From NCBI GenBank assembly GCA_025062105.1, contig JANXAQ010000144.1, forward strand, positions 44,267-108,266: DNA of 64,000 bases, in the 5' to 3' direction. Positions 54,364-63,752 of this stretch are shown in pieces. This stretch comes from Thermoguttaceae bacterium (GTDB lineage: Bacteria > Planctomycetota > Planctomycetia > Pirellulales > Thermoguttaceae). Numbering within the stretch: position 1 is the stretch's first letter; each line of letters starts with the position of its first letter. The notes under the pieces were generated by a model. The model did no database searches, was not told the DNA's origin, and saw only the letters and a program-made list of their open reading frames with translations. The position numbers and the translations under genes were made by a program.

Positions 54364-54553
54364 GGAACCTCTGCAAAACCCTGAACATATAGTGAACTTT
54401 GTAAACTTTCGGCTCTCTAGCCGGTGGATTCTCCTATCTGGACATCTACTATCTATTGGGTGCTAGCAATGGTAGCAGCCCTATATGGTGTGTTAGAGAG
54501 AAGGCCAGAGAAAATGGTATAAAAATATTCCTTTCGAATTATGCAGAGGTTCC
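54364..54553 (+). repeat. Family A element with 4-bp duplication
   Basis: GGAACCTCTGCAAAACCC to GCAGAGGTTCC, flanked by TTTA on both sides (54360-54363, 54554-54557). Starts seven bases after the clpP stop codon. Confidence 0.93.
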
Positions 54554-54583
54554 TTTAGTTATTTTTTTAGACTACATCACATG

Positions 54584-54962
54584 CGAACCTCTGCATAATT
54601 CAAAGAAGGAACATCGGCAGAACACTGAACATATAGTGAACTTTGTGAACTTTTGATTCTATGCCCGTTCGGTTGGCCTACCTGGACAGCTACTATCTAT
54701 TGGTGCTAGCGATGCTAGAAACCCTATATGTTGTGTTATAGGGAACACAAACGAAAATGGTATAAAAATATCCCTTTGAATTATGCAGACCTTCCAGAAG
54801 AATTATTTCACCGGTTTGGGCTCTCATCTGTACCTCAATATATAAGAGCTGCCAGCACGGCGAGCAACCTACATAGACTGGGGCTTTAAATGGGATGGGC
54901 CACGCCTCCCGAATCAAAGGTTCAAAAAGTTCATTGTATGTTCCGGATTTTGCCGCTGTTGC
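54584..54962 (-). repeat. Family A element split by a second A copy
   Basis: Reverse copy: left piece 54584-54607 (CGAACCTCTGCATAATTC), right piece from 54796 to a worn TGCCGCTGTTGC at 54962. Confidence 0.85.
54608..54795 (+). repeat. Family A element nested in A, opposite orientation
   Basis: GGAACATCGGCAGAACACTG to TTATGCAGACCTTCC, flanked by AGAA on both sides (54604-54607, 54796-54799). Confidence 0.92.
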
Positions 54963-55220
54963 TTCAATATTCTCAGGGGGTTAGAACCTTCAAACAGAAC
55001 GGCCTTTTAGAAAAGGAACCTCTGGATAATCCTGAACATATAGTGCACTTTATGCCTTTTTGATTCCATAGGCTTTCATTACCCACATCGAAATAGCTAC
55101 TATATGTAGTGTGCTAGCAGTACCAACAACACAATATATTCGGGATGAGGCGGGGAACCAAAATACTATCAAGATATCTCCCTCGAATGATGCAGAAGTT
55201 CCAAAATGGGTAAAGTCGAG
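54963..55220 (-). repeat. Family B variant fragment cut by A
   Basis: CAATATTCTCAGGGGGTTAG and CCTTCAAACAGAACGGCC before the A element, then AAAATGGGTAAAGTCGAG after it. No left arm. Confidence 0.5.
55015..55202 (+). repeat. Family A element with 4-bp duplication
   Basis: GGAACCTCTGGATAATCC to GATGCAGAAGTTCC, flanked by AAAA on both sides (55011-55014, 55203-55206). Confidence 0.9.
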
Positions 55221-55224
55221 CAAT

Positions 55225-55264
55225 AAAAAAAACCTGCCTTTAAGCCTAGTGGCCTAAAGGCAGG
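55225..55264 (-). terminator. Intrinsic terminator of the DUF1559 gene
   Basis: Minus strand: CCTGCCTTTA and TAAAGGCAGG form a 10-bp stem (with an inner GGC/GCC), followed by eight T residues. It lies 76 bases after the stop codon. Confidence 0.88.
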
Positions 55265-55340
55265 CGAGACGTTGCGTTTCGATGCCCGGCACAGCTGCCA
55301 GGAAATTTCCGGGCAAGTATCTCAGACGGCTACACCAAGA

Positions 55341-56456
55341 TTATTGGAAGAATTGACCTGTGGGGTCGCCGTTGTTCTTGGTGATCAGGAAGAAATAAAG
55401 GCAAAAATCCACCTTTTTGCTGACACTCCGGACCGCACCATCGGCCAGCAAGTGGTTGACCACGCCCGGATGGCCTGCACTAGGACCATACACACACTGG
55501 CGTCCGGCAGGCTGTAGCTGGGAGGTAGGTTCCAAATGCTGATAAGTGTCAGGATCACCTATTGCAAAGTCATAGGCCAAATAGGTCTTCAGTTGACGGA
55601 TGGCATCTGGGGCCTCTTCGTCAAATTTGCCGTTGAATCCGCTAGGCGCATAGTAGGAGTTCTGATACAAAACTACCGACCACGAACCTATATTCTTAAT
55701 TTGACTAGGTAGGCCTACCAGGACGACCTCCCGGCCATAGGTCCAGATGCCATACTGGGGATCGATGGTCTCCGTGCAGAGGAACGTATGGGCGGTGCCA
55801 TCTTTTCCAAAGGCAGCCAAGGTGACCCTGGCTCCAGGATATAAAGCGCCGTCTGGATGAATGGTGCGGAGTTGGGTTGCAGTTGCCCCAGGAGGATACT
55901 TCGGCGTTAACAGCTGTCCTTCCCAGCCGTACGAAAGGCTCTCAATATGAGTAGCCCCCAGCGCTTTGTAATTGGTGAGGGCCCCCAGTTTGGCTTGGGG
56001 ATCATAGTAGGTAGGATTGGGGTTGCTAGGGCAGACTAATTCGCCTAGTTGGGTATCCCGGGCCAACTGAGCCGCCGCCTTCTGGGACGGCGTGGAAACC
56101 GTATCAATGGTGATGTCCGGGAAGCCGGTTTTTAAGTTCAGCTTCTCAGACAAGGAGGCCTGCTCCATGTAGGGAAGTAAGTGCACCAAAAAGCTCCAGC
56201 CGCGGACCCGAAGGATCTGGCCCGTGTTAGGATCTCGTTCCACGTCGCTGGCTGGCGGGAACCGCTTAAAGGCGTCGTGGAAGTTGTGGAAGGCTAGGCC
56301 GAGCTGTTTGAGGTTGTTTATGCAGGTGGCTCGGCGGGCCGCCTCCCGGGCTGCTTGAATAGCCGGTAGCAGCAAGGCAATCAGCAGCCCAATAATGGCA
56401 ATGACGACCAACAGCTCCACGAGGGTAAACCCTCGCTTTCTCCAATAAGTCCTCAT
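55341..56456 (-). CDS. DUF1559 prepilin-like protein
   Basis: A 371-residue member of the planctomycete DUF1559 family. A short basic leader, then the class III prepilin motif [20 protein letters not shown]: cleavage after G with E at +5, followed by a hydrophobic helix, [13 protein letters not shown] and [17 protein letters not shown]. The C-terminal part has the family's H-x-DG-like end ([17 protein letters not shown]). Such proteins occur in dozens per planctomycete genome and are thought to be pseudopilins or surface proteins; the function is not established. GAGGAGGT lies seven bases before ATG 56456. A strong promoter (56533-56561) and a strong terminator (55225) make this a clear single-gene unit. 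Confidence 0.95.
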   Translation of the reverse strand: MRTYWRKRGFTLVELLVVIAIIGLLIALLLPAIQAAREAARRATCINNLKQLGLAFHNFHDAFKRFPPASDVERDPNTGQILRVRGWSFLVHLLPYMEQASLSEKLNLKTGFPDITIDTVSTPSQKAAAQLARDTQLGELVCPSNPNPTYYDPQAKLGALTNYKALGATHIESLSYGWEGQLLTPKYPPGATATQLRTIHPDGALYPGARVTLAAFGKDGTAHTFLCTETIDPQYGIWTYGREVVLVGLPSQIKNIGSWSVVLYQNSYYAPSGFNGKFDEEAPDAIRQLKTYLAYDFAIGDPDTYQHLEPTSQLQPAGRQCVYGPSAGHPGVVNHLLADGAVRSVSKKVDFCLYFFLITKNNGDPTGQFFQ

Positions 56457-56532
56457 GGCAACACCTCCTCAAACAATAAGGATGACAAATATGAGGCAAC
56501 CGGGAGAGACCACCTCTCCCAAACTCATTTCG

Positions 56533-56561
56533 ATTTTACAAGGGTTTTCCAATAAGGTCAA
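56533..56561 (-). promoter_or_regulatory. Sigma70-type promoter of the DUF1559 gene
   Basis: Minus strand TTGACC (56561-56556), 17-base spacer, TAAAAT (56538-56533), 76 bases before the start codon. Confidence 0.75.
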
Positions 56562-56805
56562 ATGAATGGTTCGATTTTTTAAGGAAATTTTTGGCCAAAT
56601 TTTTCGCCTCGGCTATTGAAGACGGAACAAAGCAGAAACTCTTCCAGGGACGGTTTTGCCCCCTTTGGGGGGAGTTTTGCCCCCTTTTAGAAAAATATTT
56701 TCCTCTAAATCCTCAAAATTTCTGTAAATCCTGTTAGAAATACTCGGCATTGCCAACCGGACAGCTTCCCCCAGATTGCTCGGAGACGAAATTTAGTGGG
56801 CATTG

Positions 56806-56880
56806 TTCATTTTTCCTAACCTTGTTTTGTTTTGGTAGTTAGGGAGAAAAATTCTTTTTGGACACCTAATTTCCAGACGC
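56806..56880 (+). repeat. Family B left fragment
   Basis: TTCATTTTTCCTAACCTTG, GTAGTTAGGGAGAAAAATTC and GGACACCTAATTTCC. The rest is missing. The surrounding 56562-57036 has no gene; TTTTGCCCCC occurs twice at about 56649-56694. Confidence 0.5.
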
Positions 56881-57036
56881 CACTAGCTAGCAACCCCAGT
56901 CAGCATAGGGCTTCTGGGATAAGGCCTCCACTTTTGAGATTTTGGCCCATGCCAGTCGGCTCGCCATTTTGTCATTTACTTTTTTCTGTGTTCTGCAGAA
57001 GGTTTCGAGGGGTCTTGCAGCATTTTTTAACTTCAA

Positions 57037-57228
57037 GGAACCTCTGCATAATTCAAAAGGGATGCTTTTATACCATTTTGGCTTGTGCTCCCTCTAGCAC
57101 AACATATAGGGGGTACCAGCATCGCTAGCATCCAATAGATAGTAGCTGTCCGGGTAGGACAACTGAATGATCAGAGGATCGAAAGGTCACAAAAGCTCAC
57201 TATATGTTCAGGATTTTACAGAGATTCC
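57037..57228 (-). repeat. Family A element
   Basis: Reverse copy, GGAACCTCTGCATAATTC to TTACAGAGATTCC; flanked by TCAA on the left and TTAA on the right, a possible 4-bp duplication with one change. Confidence 0.88.
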
Positions 57229-57396
57229 TTAATATTATCGTATTATCGAACGGTTAAGGCATCCTTTGTAGATCCAGCTTGGAAATGGGCTAAGCTTGAG
57301 CCGGTGGGCAATGTGCTCGAAACATTAGCAAAAGCCTAGAAGATTGGCAGGAGCGGCCGGGGGTACCGAATCTCTTTGAGCAGGAGGAGCTAGCGG

Positions 57397-60300
57397 ATGG
57401 TGGCCGAGATCGTAGTTTTAGCGGGGCCGGCTGGTACAGGCAAAACGAGCTATGCGTTAGAACGATATCAGCAGGTGGCTGACAGGGGTGCCGAGCCGGG
57501 CTATCTGCTTTGGATTGCGCCTAATTGGCGGGCGGTGGAGGAGCTGCGGCGAAAGCTTTTGTCGAATCGGGTCGGCTACCTGGCGCCGGGTATCATGACC
57601 TTTGACCGGTTTGCCGAGGCGGTGGTGGAGTTTTCTGGTCCTCGGTCTCGGCTGCTGGATCGGTGGATGCAGCGGTGGTTGATTTGGCAGTTGGTGGAAG
57701 AGCGTCGGGAGGCGGGAAAGCTTCGCTATTTTGCCCAAATTGCCCAAACGCCAGGTTTCCTCGATATGCTCTGCCATTGGATCCAAGAGCTCAAGCGCCG
57801 GGAAATCTGGCCGGAACAATTTCTTCAAGCATGCCAAGCCAAAGGCATGACCGACAAAGACCAAGAGTTGTTTGATCTGTACCAGGCTTATCAGAGGATG
57901 TTGACCGAGCATGATCTTTACGATGCGGAGGGGCGGTTTTGGCTAGCTCGGACGTTACTAGCTCAAGGCGCCCTGCTGCCGCCCGCTCAACACCAAAGCC
58001 TGGAGCTTGTGGTGGTCGATGGTTTTACCGATTTTACCCGTACGCAGCATGAAATTTTGGAGCATTTAGCCAGCCGGGCCAAACAGATCCTTATTACTCT
58101 TCTCCTGGAAAAAGAGCCGGGTCGAGAAGAGCTTTTTGCCAAACCCCAAAAAACTCTCCAAGAACTCCGGCGTCGGCACCAGCAATTGCAACTGCAGTGG
58201 TTGGATCGGCCTACAGAGCCTGTTTGGGTGGCCATGGACCACATAGAACGCCTCATATTCGCCAATCCTTGCCACTATCAGCCGCTGACTCAAAAGGCCG
58301 AGAGGATCGAAATTTTGGCCACTGCGAGCCAATTGGGGGAAGTGGAACTATTAGCCAAACGGATTAAACAACTGCTCACCCAAGGAGAACCCAACAGTCG
58401 GTCCGGGCCGGTGCGGCCGGATGAGATCCTGGTGCTGTTTCGCAGCTTGAAACCGGTGGCACCGTTGGTCCAGGAAGTCTTCCGCCGGTATGGAATTCCG
58501 TTCGCTGTGGAAAGTGCCTTGCCATTAGGCTCGGCCCGATCGCTGCGGGCGTTGGTGGAACTAATGCAGTTGGTGGTTGAGGATTGGCCGTTTCGTCGGC
58601 TTTTAGCTGTGTTGCAGCATAGCTATTTCCAGCCCGATTGGCCGCAGTGGCACCAGGGCCGGGCCGGGATGGTCGCTGAACAGATCATCCGGCGGCTTCA
58701 AATCTCCCAGGGCCGACAGCTCCTGTTGCAGACACTCCAGCGTCTGGCCGATTCGCAAGGGCCAGATGCTTCCCCGGCCAAAGCCACCTTGGCGCTTCTA
58801 AAACAGCTGGCCCAGACGTTAGACCAGCTTCCCGAACGAGCCACCCTTTCCGGCTGGGCAAAGGCATGGCAGCAATTGGCCCGCCAGCTGGGCATCCGCC
58901 AGGCCAGCCCAACCCAGCCGGTAGGTTTCCCGCAACCGACCCAGGTTTCCTCGGCTGGAAACGGTGTTCCGTCTTTGCCGCACCCCACTGCAGAAGAATT
59001 GGCCTGGCAGCATTTGGAGCAGTTGTTGGAGTCGGCCGACCAACTGTGCCATTGGGTGGGCCGGTCCCCCCCACAACTCAATCTCAAGCAAGCCCTAGCC
59101 GTTTTAACCGATCTGCTCCAGCAAGCCTGCTTGCCTTTCCAAAGCCAGGAAGCAGGTCGAGTACGGGTCCTTTCGGTATGGACGGCCCGGCCTCTGCGGG
59201 CTCGCTATGTGTTTTTGGCTGGACTATCGGAGAAATCCTTTCCCCTGCCGGAATCAGCCGATCAATTTTACACCGAACAAGAAATCCAGCAACTGATCCA
59301 ACAGAAATTGCCGTTGTCGGCACGCCGAGATCGAACCTGTGAAGAGATGTTGCTTTTTTACGAAGCTATGAGCCGGGCCAACCGACAGTTGGTCTTAAGT
59401 TATCCCGGCCTGGATGAGTCGGCCCAGCCGTTGGCCCCCAGCCCCTACCTAGACGAACTGGAAGCTGTCTGTGGCCCAGACCGAATCGACAAAAAGGAAG
59501 TCTTCGAGCTTCGCCCCATCCCGGCCGAGCCCCTGCCTTTGTGTGCCAGGGATTTTCGACTCCGAGCACTGGCTGATGCCTTGGAGGGTAAAGTGGAGCT
59601 GTTGGCAGGACTGCTGCAGGCCGAAGCACTTCAGCAGCCGACTCTGCCTGCGAAAGCTTCTTCTAGTAGTAGGCAGCTCGGCAAAAAACGCACACGAACC
59701 GGCAAACACTCTCCCTCGGCTCCGATGACGCAAGCACTGGCAGAAACCAGCTGTCCGGCCGAAGAAGCTTTCGGAATCGCTGAAAACCTGCTGGCAGCCA
59801 TCCAGCTGATAGCCGACCGAAGTCAGATCGACCACTTCGGCCCCGGAGAAGGCATCTTGGCCAGCCCAGCTGTGCTATTGGCACTTCAGCAGAAAGAGTT
59901 TCCGCCAGAGCATGTGTATGCGGCAACGGCGCTGGAACAGTATGCCCAGTGCCCCTTTCGGTTTTTCTTGGAGCAGCTACTCCAGCTAAGCCCAGTAGAA
60001 GATTTAACGCTCCAGGAGGACCTCAAGACCCGAGGGCTGTTAACGCATCAGATTTTGGCCCATTTGCATCGCCAGCTCAACGAGCAACTGGGCCCACCCG
60101 CCTCTCCCAACCAACTGCCCGATGGCCAGTGGCAAACATTACTTAACCAGCTACTCGATAAAACCTTTGCCCATACACCGCAAGAACCGGTACTGGCAGC
60201 TTTCTGGAAGGTGCATCGCTGCCACATCAGTCAATGGCTGGCCAATTACCGCCAGCAGTACCAAACCTATGAAAAAGCCCGCGAATGGGCCAGCTTTGAC

Positions 60301-60963
60301 CAAAAACCCACACCGACGTATTTTGAGATCGCCTTTGGCCAGTCGGAATCTCTTGGCCCCGAAGACCATGGCCTGCTGCAATCCAAGCGACCTGCCGATT
60401 ATGGACCCTTGGAATTGTGTTTGCCTCAGGCTGCCCAGGAGGATCTGCCAAAGGTGCGGATTTCTGGCCGGATCGATCGGATCGATCTGGCTAAAGTGGC
60501 CGACTGCCTGGTTTTCAACGTCCTAGACTATAAGACCGGAAAAGCCTCTTGGCCTCGAAACTCCCTGAACCTCCACCAACAACTGGACTGCGGTCTGCTC
60601 TTGCAATTGCCTTTGTATCTATTAGCTGTGGAACAAGTGATTCTAGCCGACCAAAAGGCCCTCCCTTGGTTTGCCGGATACTGGAGGCTTACCGATAATG
60701 CTCGGGCCAGCCCGTTGAGTGGATTTTACGCCTCGAACATCCAAACCGGCATGGTCTCCGCAACGGAGACCTGGCAAACAATTCGCAGCCGAATCATCCC
60801 CAGCGTATTTCGTTTGGTGCGAAACCTTCGCAGCGGTCAATTCCCCGTCTATAACCCCGATCCAAATTGCACGCGCAATTGCCCTTGGAAAACTGCTTGC
60901 CGAATTCAGCAAATCCGCGCCTTGAAAAAGACCTGGCCTCCTTTGCCCTCAGCTGACCAATAG
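57397..60963 (+). CDS. addB: AddB-type helicase-nuclease subunit
   Basis: A 1188-residue protein with the architecture of AddB, the partner of AddA in RecBCD-like double-strand break repair. The Walker A motif GPAGTGKTS is at residues 10-18; the middle is an inactivated superfamily 1 helicase-like region (VRVLSVWTARPLRARYVFLA, GLSEKSFPLPESADQFYTEQ). The C-terminal nuclease domain has GRIDRIDLAKVADCL and LDYKTGKA, the catalytic Asp and Asp-Tyr-Lys. A cysteine in YAQCPFRFFLEQLL and three late cysteines in CTRNCPWKTAC would bind the 4Fe-4S cluster known from AddB. AGGAGG lies ten bases before ATG 57397. addA is not found downstream within the window, unlike the usual addBA operon. Confidence 0.88.
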   Translation: MVAEIVVLAGPAGTGKTSYALERYQQVADRGAEPGYLLWIAPNWRAVEELRRKLLSNRVGYLAPGIMTFDRFAEAVVEFSGPRSRLLDRWMQRWLIWQLVEERREAGKLRYFAQIAQTPGFLDMLCHWIQELKRREIWPEQFLQACQAKGMTDKDQELFDLYQAYQRMLTEHDLYDAEGRFWLARTLLAQGALLPPAQHQSLELVVVDGFTDFTRTQHEILEHLASRAKQILITLLLEKEPGREELFAKPQKTLQELRRRHQQLQLQWLDRPTEPVWVAMDHIERLIFANPCHYQPLTQKAERIEILATASQLGEVELLAKRIKQLLTQGEPNSRSGPVRPDEILVLFRSLKPVAPLVQEVFRRYGIPFAVESALPLGSARSLRALVELMQLVVEDWPFRRLLAVLQHSYFQPDWPQWHQGRAGMVAEQIIRRLQISQGRQLLLQTLQRLADSQGPDASPAKATLALLKQLAQTLDQLPERATLSGWAKAWQQLARQLGIRQASPTQPVGFPQPTQVSSAGNGVPSLPHPTAEELAWQHLEQLLESADQLCHWVGRSPPQLNLKQALAVLTDLLQQACLPFQSQEAGRVRVLSVWTARPLRARYVFLAGLSEKSFPLPESADQFYTEQEIQQLIQQKLPLSARRDRTCEEMLLFYEAMSRANRQLVLSYPGLDESAQPLAPSPYLDELEAVCGPDRIDKKEVFELRPIPAEPLPLCARDFRLRALADALEGKVELLAGLLQAEALQQPTLPAKASSSSRQLGKKRTRTGKHSPSAPMTQALAETSCPAEEAFGIAENLLAAIQLIADRSQIDHFGPGEGILASPAVLLALQQKEFPPEHVYAATALEQYAQCPFRFFLEQLLQLSPVEDLTLQEDLKTRGLLTHQILAHLHRQLNEQLGPPASPNQLPDGQWQTLLNQLLDKTFAHTPQEPVLAAFWKVHRCHISQWLANYRQQYQTYEKAREWASFDQKPTPTYFEIAFGQSESLGPEDHGLLQSKRPADYGPLELCLPQAAQEDLPKVRISGRIDRIDLAKVADCLVFNVLDYKTGKASWPRNSLNLHQQLDCGLLLQLPLYLLAVEQVILADQKALPWFAGYWRLTDNARASPLSGFYASNIQTGMVSATETWQTIRSRIIPSVFRLVRNLRSGQFPVYNPDPNCTRNCPWKTACRIQQIRALKKTWPPLPSADQ

Positions 60964-60995
60964 ATAGGATCAGAGACTGTCCTAAAATTAGGATC

Positions 60996-61153
60996 AGAGG
61001 CTGTCCTAAAATGGGGATTTGGCTGGTTTCCCATGGGTCTGGCCCCCACCTCCTATCCTTCAGACTCCTTAAAAACAGGGAGTTTGGGAATTCTGGGACA
61101 TTGAGGAAGGAAACCTCCTTTCATCATAGAAAATGCTTTTTTCGACAGCCTCT
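60996..61153 (+). repeat. Family C element
   Basis: AGAGGCTGTCCTAAAATGGGG to CTTTTTTCGACAGCCTCT. Its first 24 bases are duplicated just upstream (AGAGACTGTCCTAAAATTAG, 60972-60995). Confidence 0.9.
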
Positions 61154-61279
61154 AACTTGGTTTGTTCCCAGGAGTTACAAACTTTCATCCTTTTGGCCAT
61201 GTAATTTACTAACTCCAATTATTCCAAGAAGTCAGAACTTTTCCCGTTCGGCAAGGGACTAAAAATGGCAAAAGTCGAG
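61154..61279 (+). repeat. Family B element, left arm missing
   Basis: AACTTGGTTTGTTCCCAGGAG to AAAATGGCAAAAGTCGAG. The missing arm is exactly where the C element ends. Confidence 0.75.
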
Positions 61280-61286
61280 CTTAGTA

Positions 61287-61472
61287 GGAATCGCTGCATA
61301 ATGCAAAGGAGGTATTTTACCCATTTGGGGCCCTTCTACCGCTAATCCAATATATGGTTGCTTCCAATGGTAGCAACCGACATAGGGTAGGTTTTCGAAT
61401 GAAGCGGATCGAACCCTACAGAATCAAAAAATCACCAAGTTCACTATATGTTCAGGATTTTGCAGGGGGGCC
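61287..61472 (-). repeat. Family A element, young subtype
   Basis: Reverse copy, GGAATCGCTGCATAATGC to GCAGGGGGGCC; almost identical to 51806-51991. Confidence 0.9.
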
Positions 61473-61665
61473 TTTATTTTTGTTTAGTCTAGCATGGGTT
61501 TTAGGTGCCCACGGATTTTACATGGCTTTTCTAGAGACCGCCGGGAGATGGTCAGTCGTTAGGACTGTGAGAACGTGTTGCCGAAGGGTTCGAATGTCGA
61601 TTTTCAGAGCGTGTCGGCAGAGAGGATAGCATCGAGAAGAGAAGGAACGGGTTCTCAGAGGCTTG

Positions 61666-62364
61666 TTACCTTGCTTTTACAGGGGCAGCATGCACTTTTT
61701 GGGGTTCTGGGCTGGAGAAGAGTCCAGAGAAGAACGCGGCTGCCACTTCTCCCAGGAGCCAGAGGCCCCCTCCTACTAACGCCCCCATCGGGCCGCCCAC
61801 CATCCAGCCAATCGCTGCCGATGAGCCCAATCCCACCAGCCTGCCTGCCGCCTGGGCTTCTTCCGGCATGTCTCCCGCAGACCGAGAGATTGTCTCCGTT
61901 CCCAGTTGGGCCAGGTCGGCCACCAACATCCAAGGGGTAGCTACATCTCGGATGCCGCGCACGCCCAGCTTAGAGGCCACTTTGATCGCCACCCTTTTCG
62001 CCCCCGCAGAAATCGCTCGGTGAACCAAGGACTCCACTTGAAGGCTTTTGGCCTGACCGGTCTTGCACCAAGTAGCAAAATGCTCACAATTCCCAGCAAA
62101 CAAATTGTACTCTTTTTGACCAATCCGGCTAACCGCTCGACTCACCACGGTGCTCGGATCATCCGAATGCTCATAATCTACAACCATTAGCGGGCGTCCA
62201 TCGCAGAATTCCTTCAGGCTGCTTTGCACAACTTGCCCCTTTTCCTTGGTCAGGTGAACCACCTGCCCATCACCAATGTAAATCCCATGATGCGTATAGA
62301 CCCCGTAGGATACAAACACATGATCGCCTTTTTGGAGATCATTTCCTTTGTTCGTGTTTTTCAT
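61666..62364 (-). CDS. LRAT-like (NlpC/P60-superfamily) protein
   Basis: A 232-residue protein with an N-terminal LRAT domain, a permuted NlpC/P60 papain-like fold. The catalytic histidine is in YTHHGIYIGDGQVVH (His26 or so) and the nucleophile is Cys93 in NCEHFATWC; these residues are complete. LRAT-type proteins act as acyltransferases or phospholipases on membrane lipids. The last 80 residues contain glycine-rich hydrophobic stretches (AAIGWMVGGPMGALVGGG, LLGEVAAAFFSGLF), likely to sit in or on the membrane. Bacterial homologues are scattered, often in toxin, phage-defence or effector settings; nothing in the neighbourhood proves such a role. The start ATG 62364 has a weak ribosome site. 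Confidence 0.85.
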   Translation of the reverse strand: MKNTNKGNDLQKGDHVFVSYGVYTHHGIYIGDGQVVHLTKEKGQVVQSSLKEFCDGRPLMVVDYEHSDDPSTVVSRAVSRIGQKEYNLFAGNCEHFATWCKTGQAKSLQVESLVHRAISAGAKRVAIKVASKLGVRGIRDVATPWMLVADLAQLGTETISRSAGDMPEEAQAAGRLVGLGSSAAIGWMVGGPMGALVGGGLWLLGEVAAAFFSGLFSSPEPQKVHAAPVKAR

Positions 62365-62688
62365 GGAATGGTTTCTTGATAACAGTTGGACAAGGAATCT
62401 TTTACCGTTTGATCTTGTATCTTTTTTAGATTGTACGAATCAATTTATCGGGATGTAACAGAAGCATGTTTTCCATGGACGTTTTTTTGTTACTCTGTGG
62501 GGTTTGTGCCTCAGGGTTCTAAGGGGGTTGGGTACCGGCTAGAATCGGTTTTCGTCTGGTCTTTGAGGTTGGCCATTCCCTCCGAGGGGTTTAGGAACTG
62601 TTTTTATCACCAGGCGAACAGGACCTCTATCCTTGGTGACCCTTCTATCCCGGGTTTCCGCTTGGGGGAAGGTTTTTACCAAAGGTTG
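62365..62688. other. Spacer without recognised gene
   Basis: One 90-codon plus-strand frame without ribosome site or motif; no repeat copy recognised. Confidence 0.5.
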
Positions 62689-62889
62689 TTACCAACAGGC
62701 TAGCAGCGTACCTGCTAAAGCCAGGAGTGTTCCGACTAGGGCCAGCATCAGGAGGCAGCCTCCGCCGCTTGCTCGCAGGCCACGGCCGTAGCCGACGCCG
62801 TAGGCCTTTCGGCTCCCTTCGCGTTTGCCCGCCTTATACGCGGCATTCCAAATCCAAGCGGCTATCACTAACAGGATTAACCATTCCAT
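62689..62889 (-). CDS. Small membrane protein of unknown function
   Basis: A 66-residue protein with two hydrophobic segments: WLILLVIAAWIWNAAY at the N-terminus and LLMLALVGTLLALAGTLLAC at the C-terminus, joined by a basic, glycine-rich loop (KAGKREGSRKAYGVGYGRG). The start is well supported: AAAGGAG lies eight bases before ATG 62889. It resembles no family I know. The next gene downstream on the same strand is the LRAT-like gene about 325 bases away; co-function is possible, as LRAT-like proteins act on membranes, but there is no direct evidence. Confidence 0.6.
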   Translation of the reverse strand: MEWLILLVIAAWIWNAAYKAGKREGSRKAYGVGYGRGLRASGGGCLLMLALVGTLLALAGTLLACW

Positions 62890-63352
62890 CCGATTGACTC
62901 CTTTCGTTTTTTGCTATTGGGAAAGGGTAAGTGGCATGGAGTGGGGTACCGCCTCGCCGTCAGCTGGTGCCATGTTTGGGTCAAAAACCGCGTTCGGCTT
63001 GGCGGTAACATGCTGGGTTTTTGGTCCAGCCCTCGCTGGCAGAGGCCATCAGCTATCATGGCTCGATTCGTAACGTTTCCGAACCACCCAATGGTAGGCA
63101 AACTTGCCTGATTGCATCCTTGCTGCCTCCAATGTTTTATACGTAAAAGGCTTAAAAATCTTGACAAGAATCCGTTCCGTTTCCGAAGTTTGCCCGCAGT
63201 TTCAGGAACCCGATAGTTCCGGTCAAAAAAATCTCCTCTGAGAGCCCTCAATAGGGCAAAGGTGCCAGACACCGCATGGAGTTTTTGAAAAATGATTCAG
63301 TTATTGAGTTAGAGCCCCTGGGCCACCACTGCCGGAGGCCATTTCCAACCTT
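62890..63352. other. Spacer without recognised gene
   Basis: Only short frames without ribosome sites. TTGACA near 63159 has no matching -10 box. Confidence 0.5.
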
Positions 63353-63541
63353 CTAGGTTTGTCTTTTGCCATTTCTCCAACTCCTTTAGCATCAGATAGT
63401 TACAACGAAACCTCCTTTTGTTCGGTCTAGCTTCCTCTCTTTAAAAGCAGTTTCAATATGTTAGGGTTTTTCCGTTCCGGGATGGTCCTAGATGCCAGAG
63501 CTTGGCCGTTCTGGGATGGAGCCAAAATGGGAAGAGTCGAG
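63353..63541 (+). repeat. Family B element, enlarged
   Basis: GGTTTGTCTTTTGCCATTTCTCC to CAAAATGGGAAGAGTCGAG, about 190 bp; a CCGTTC-GGGATGG segment is duplicated inside. Confidence 0.7.
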
Positions 63542-63752
63542 ATATATTGGAACCTTTGGCTCATTCCCACCATAAGCCAACCTGGGGTATTTCAGGGCCG
63601 GTCGGCAGACGGTAGGCAAGTTCAAATCGGAAAACAGCCGGGGGCATAAACTCCTTTATCGGCTGGGCCTAACGGGCAGAGGGTGGACAGACTTTTTGCT
63701 CTACCTTCACCAACACAACCACCAGCCAACGATCATGCGCGTAGGGGCAGAG

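Noticed and set aside
2896..61472. CRISPR arrays, suggested by the many repeats
   Set aside because: Repeat copies are 110-285 bp, irregularly spaced, in both orientations and flanked by target duplications; no short regularly spaced repeat-spacer units and no cas genes.
61354..61629. Apparent protein shared with the minus strand at 51646-51924
   Set aside because: The shared residues are just the translation of the two nearly identical family A copies.
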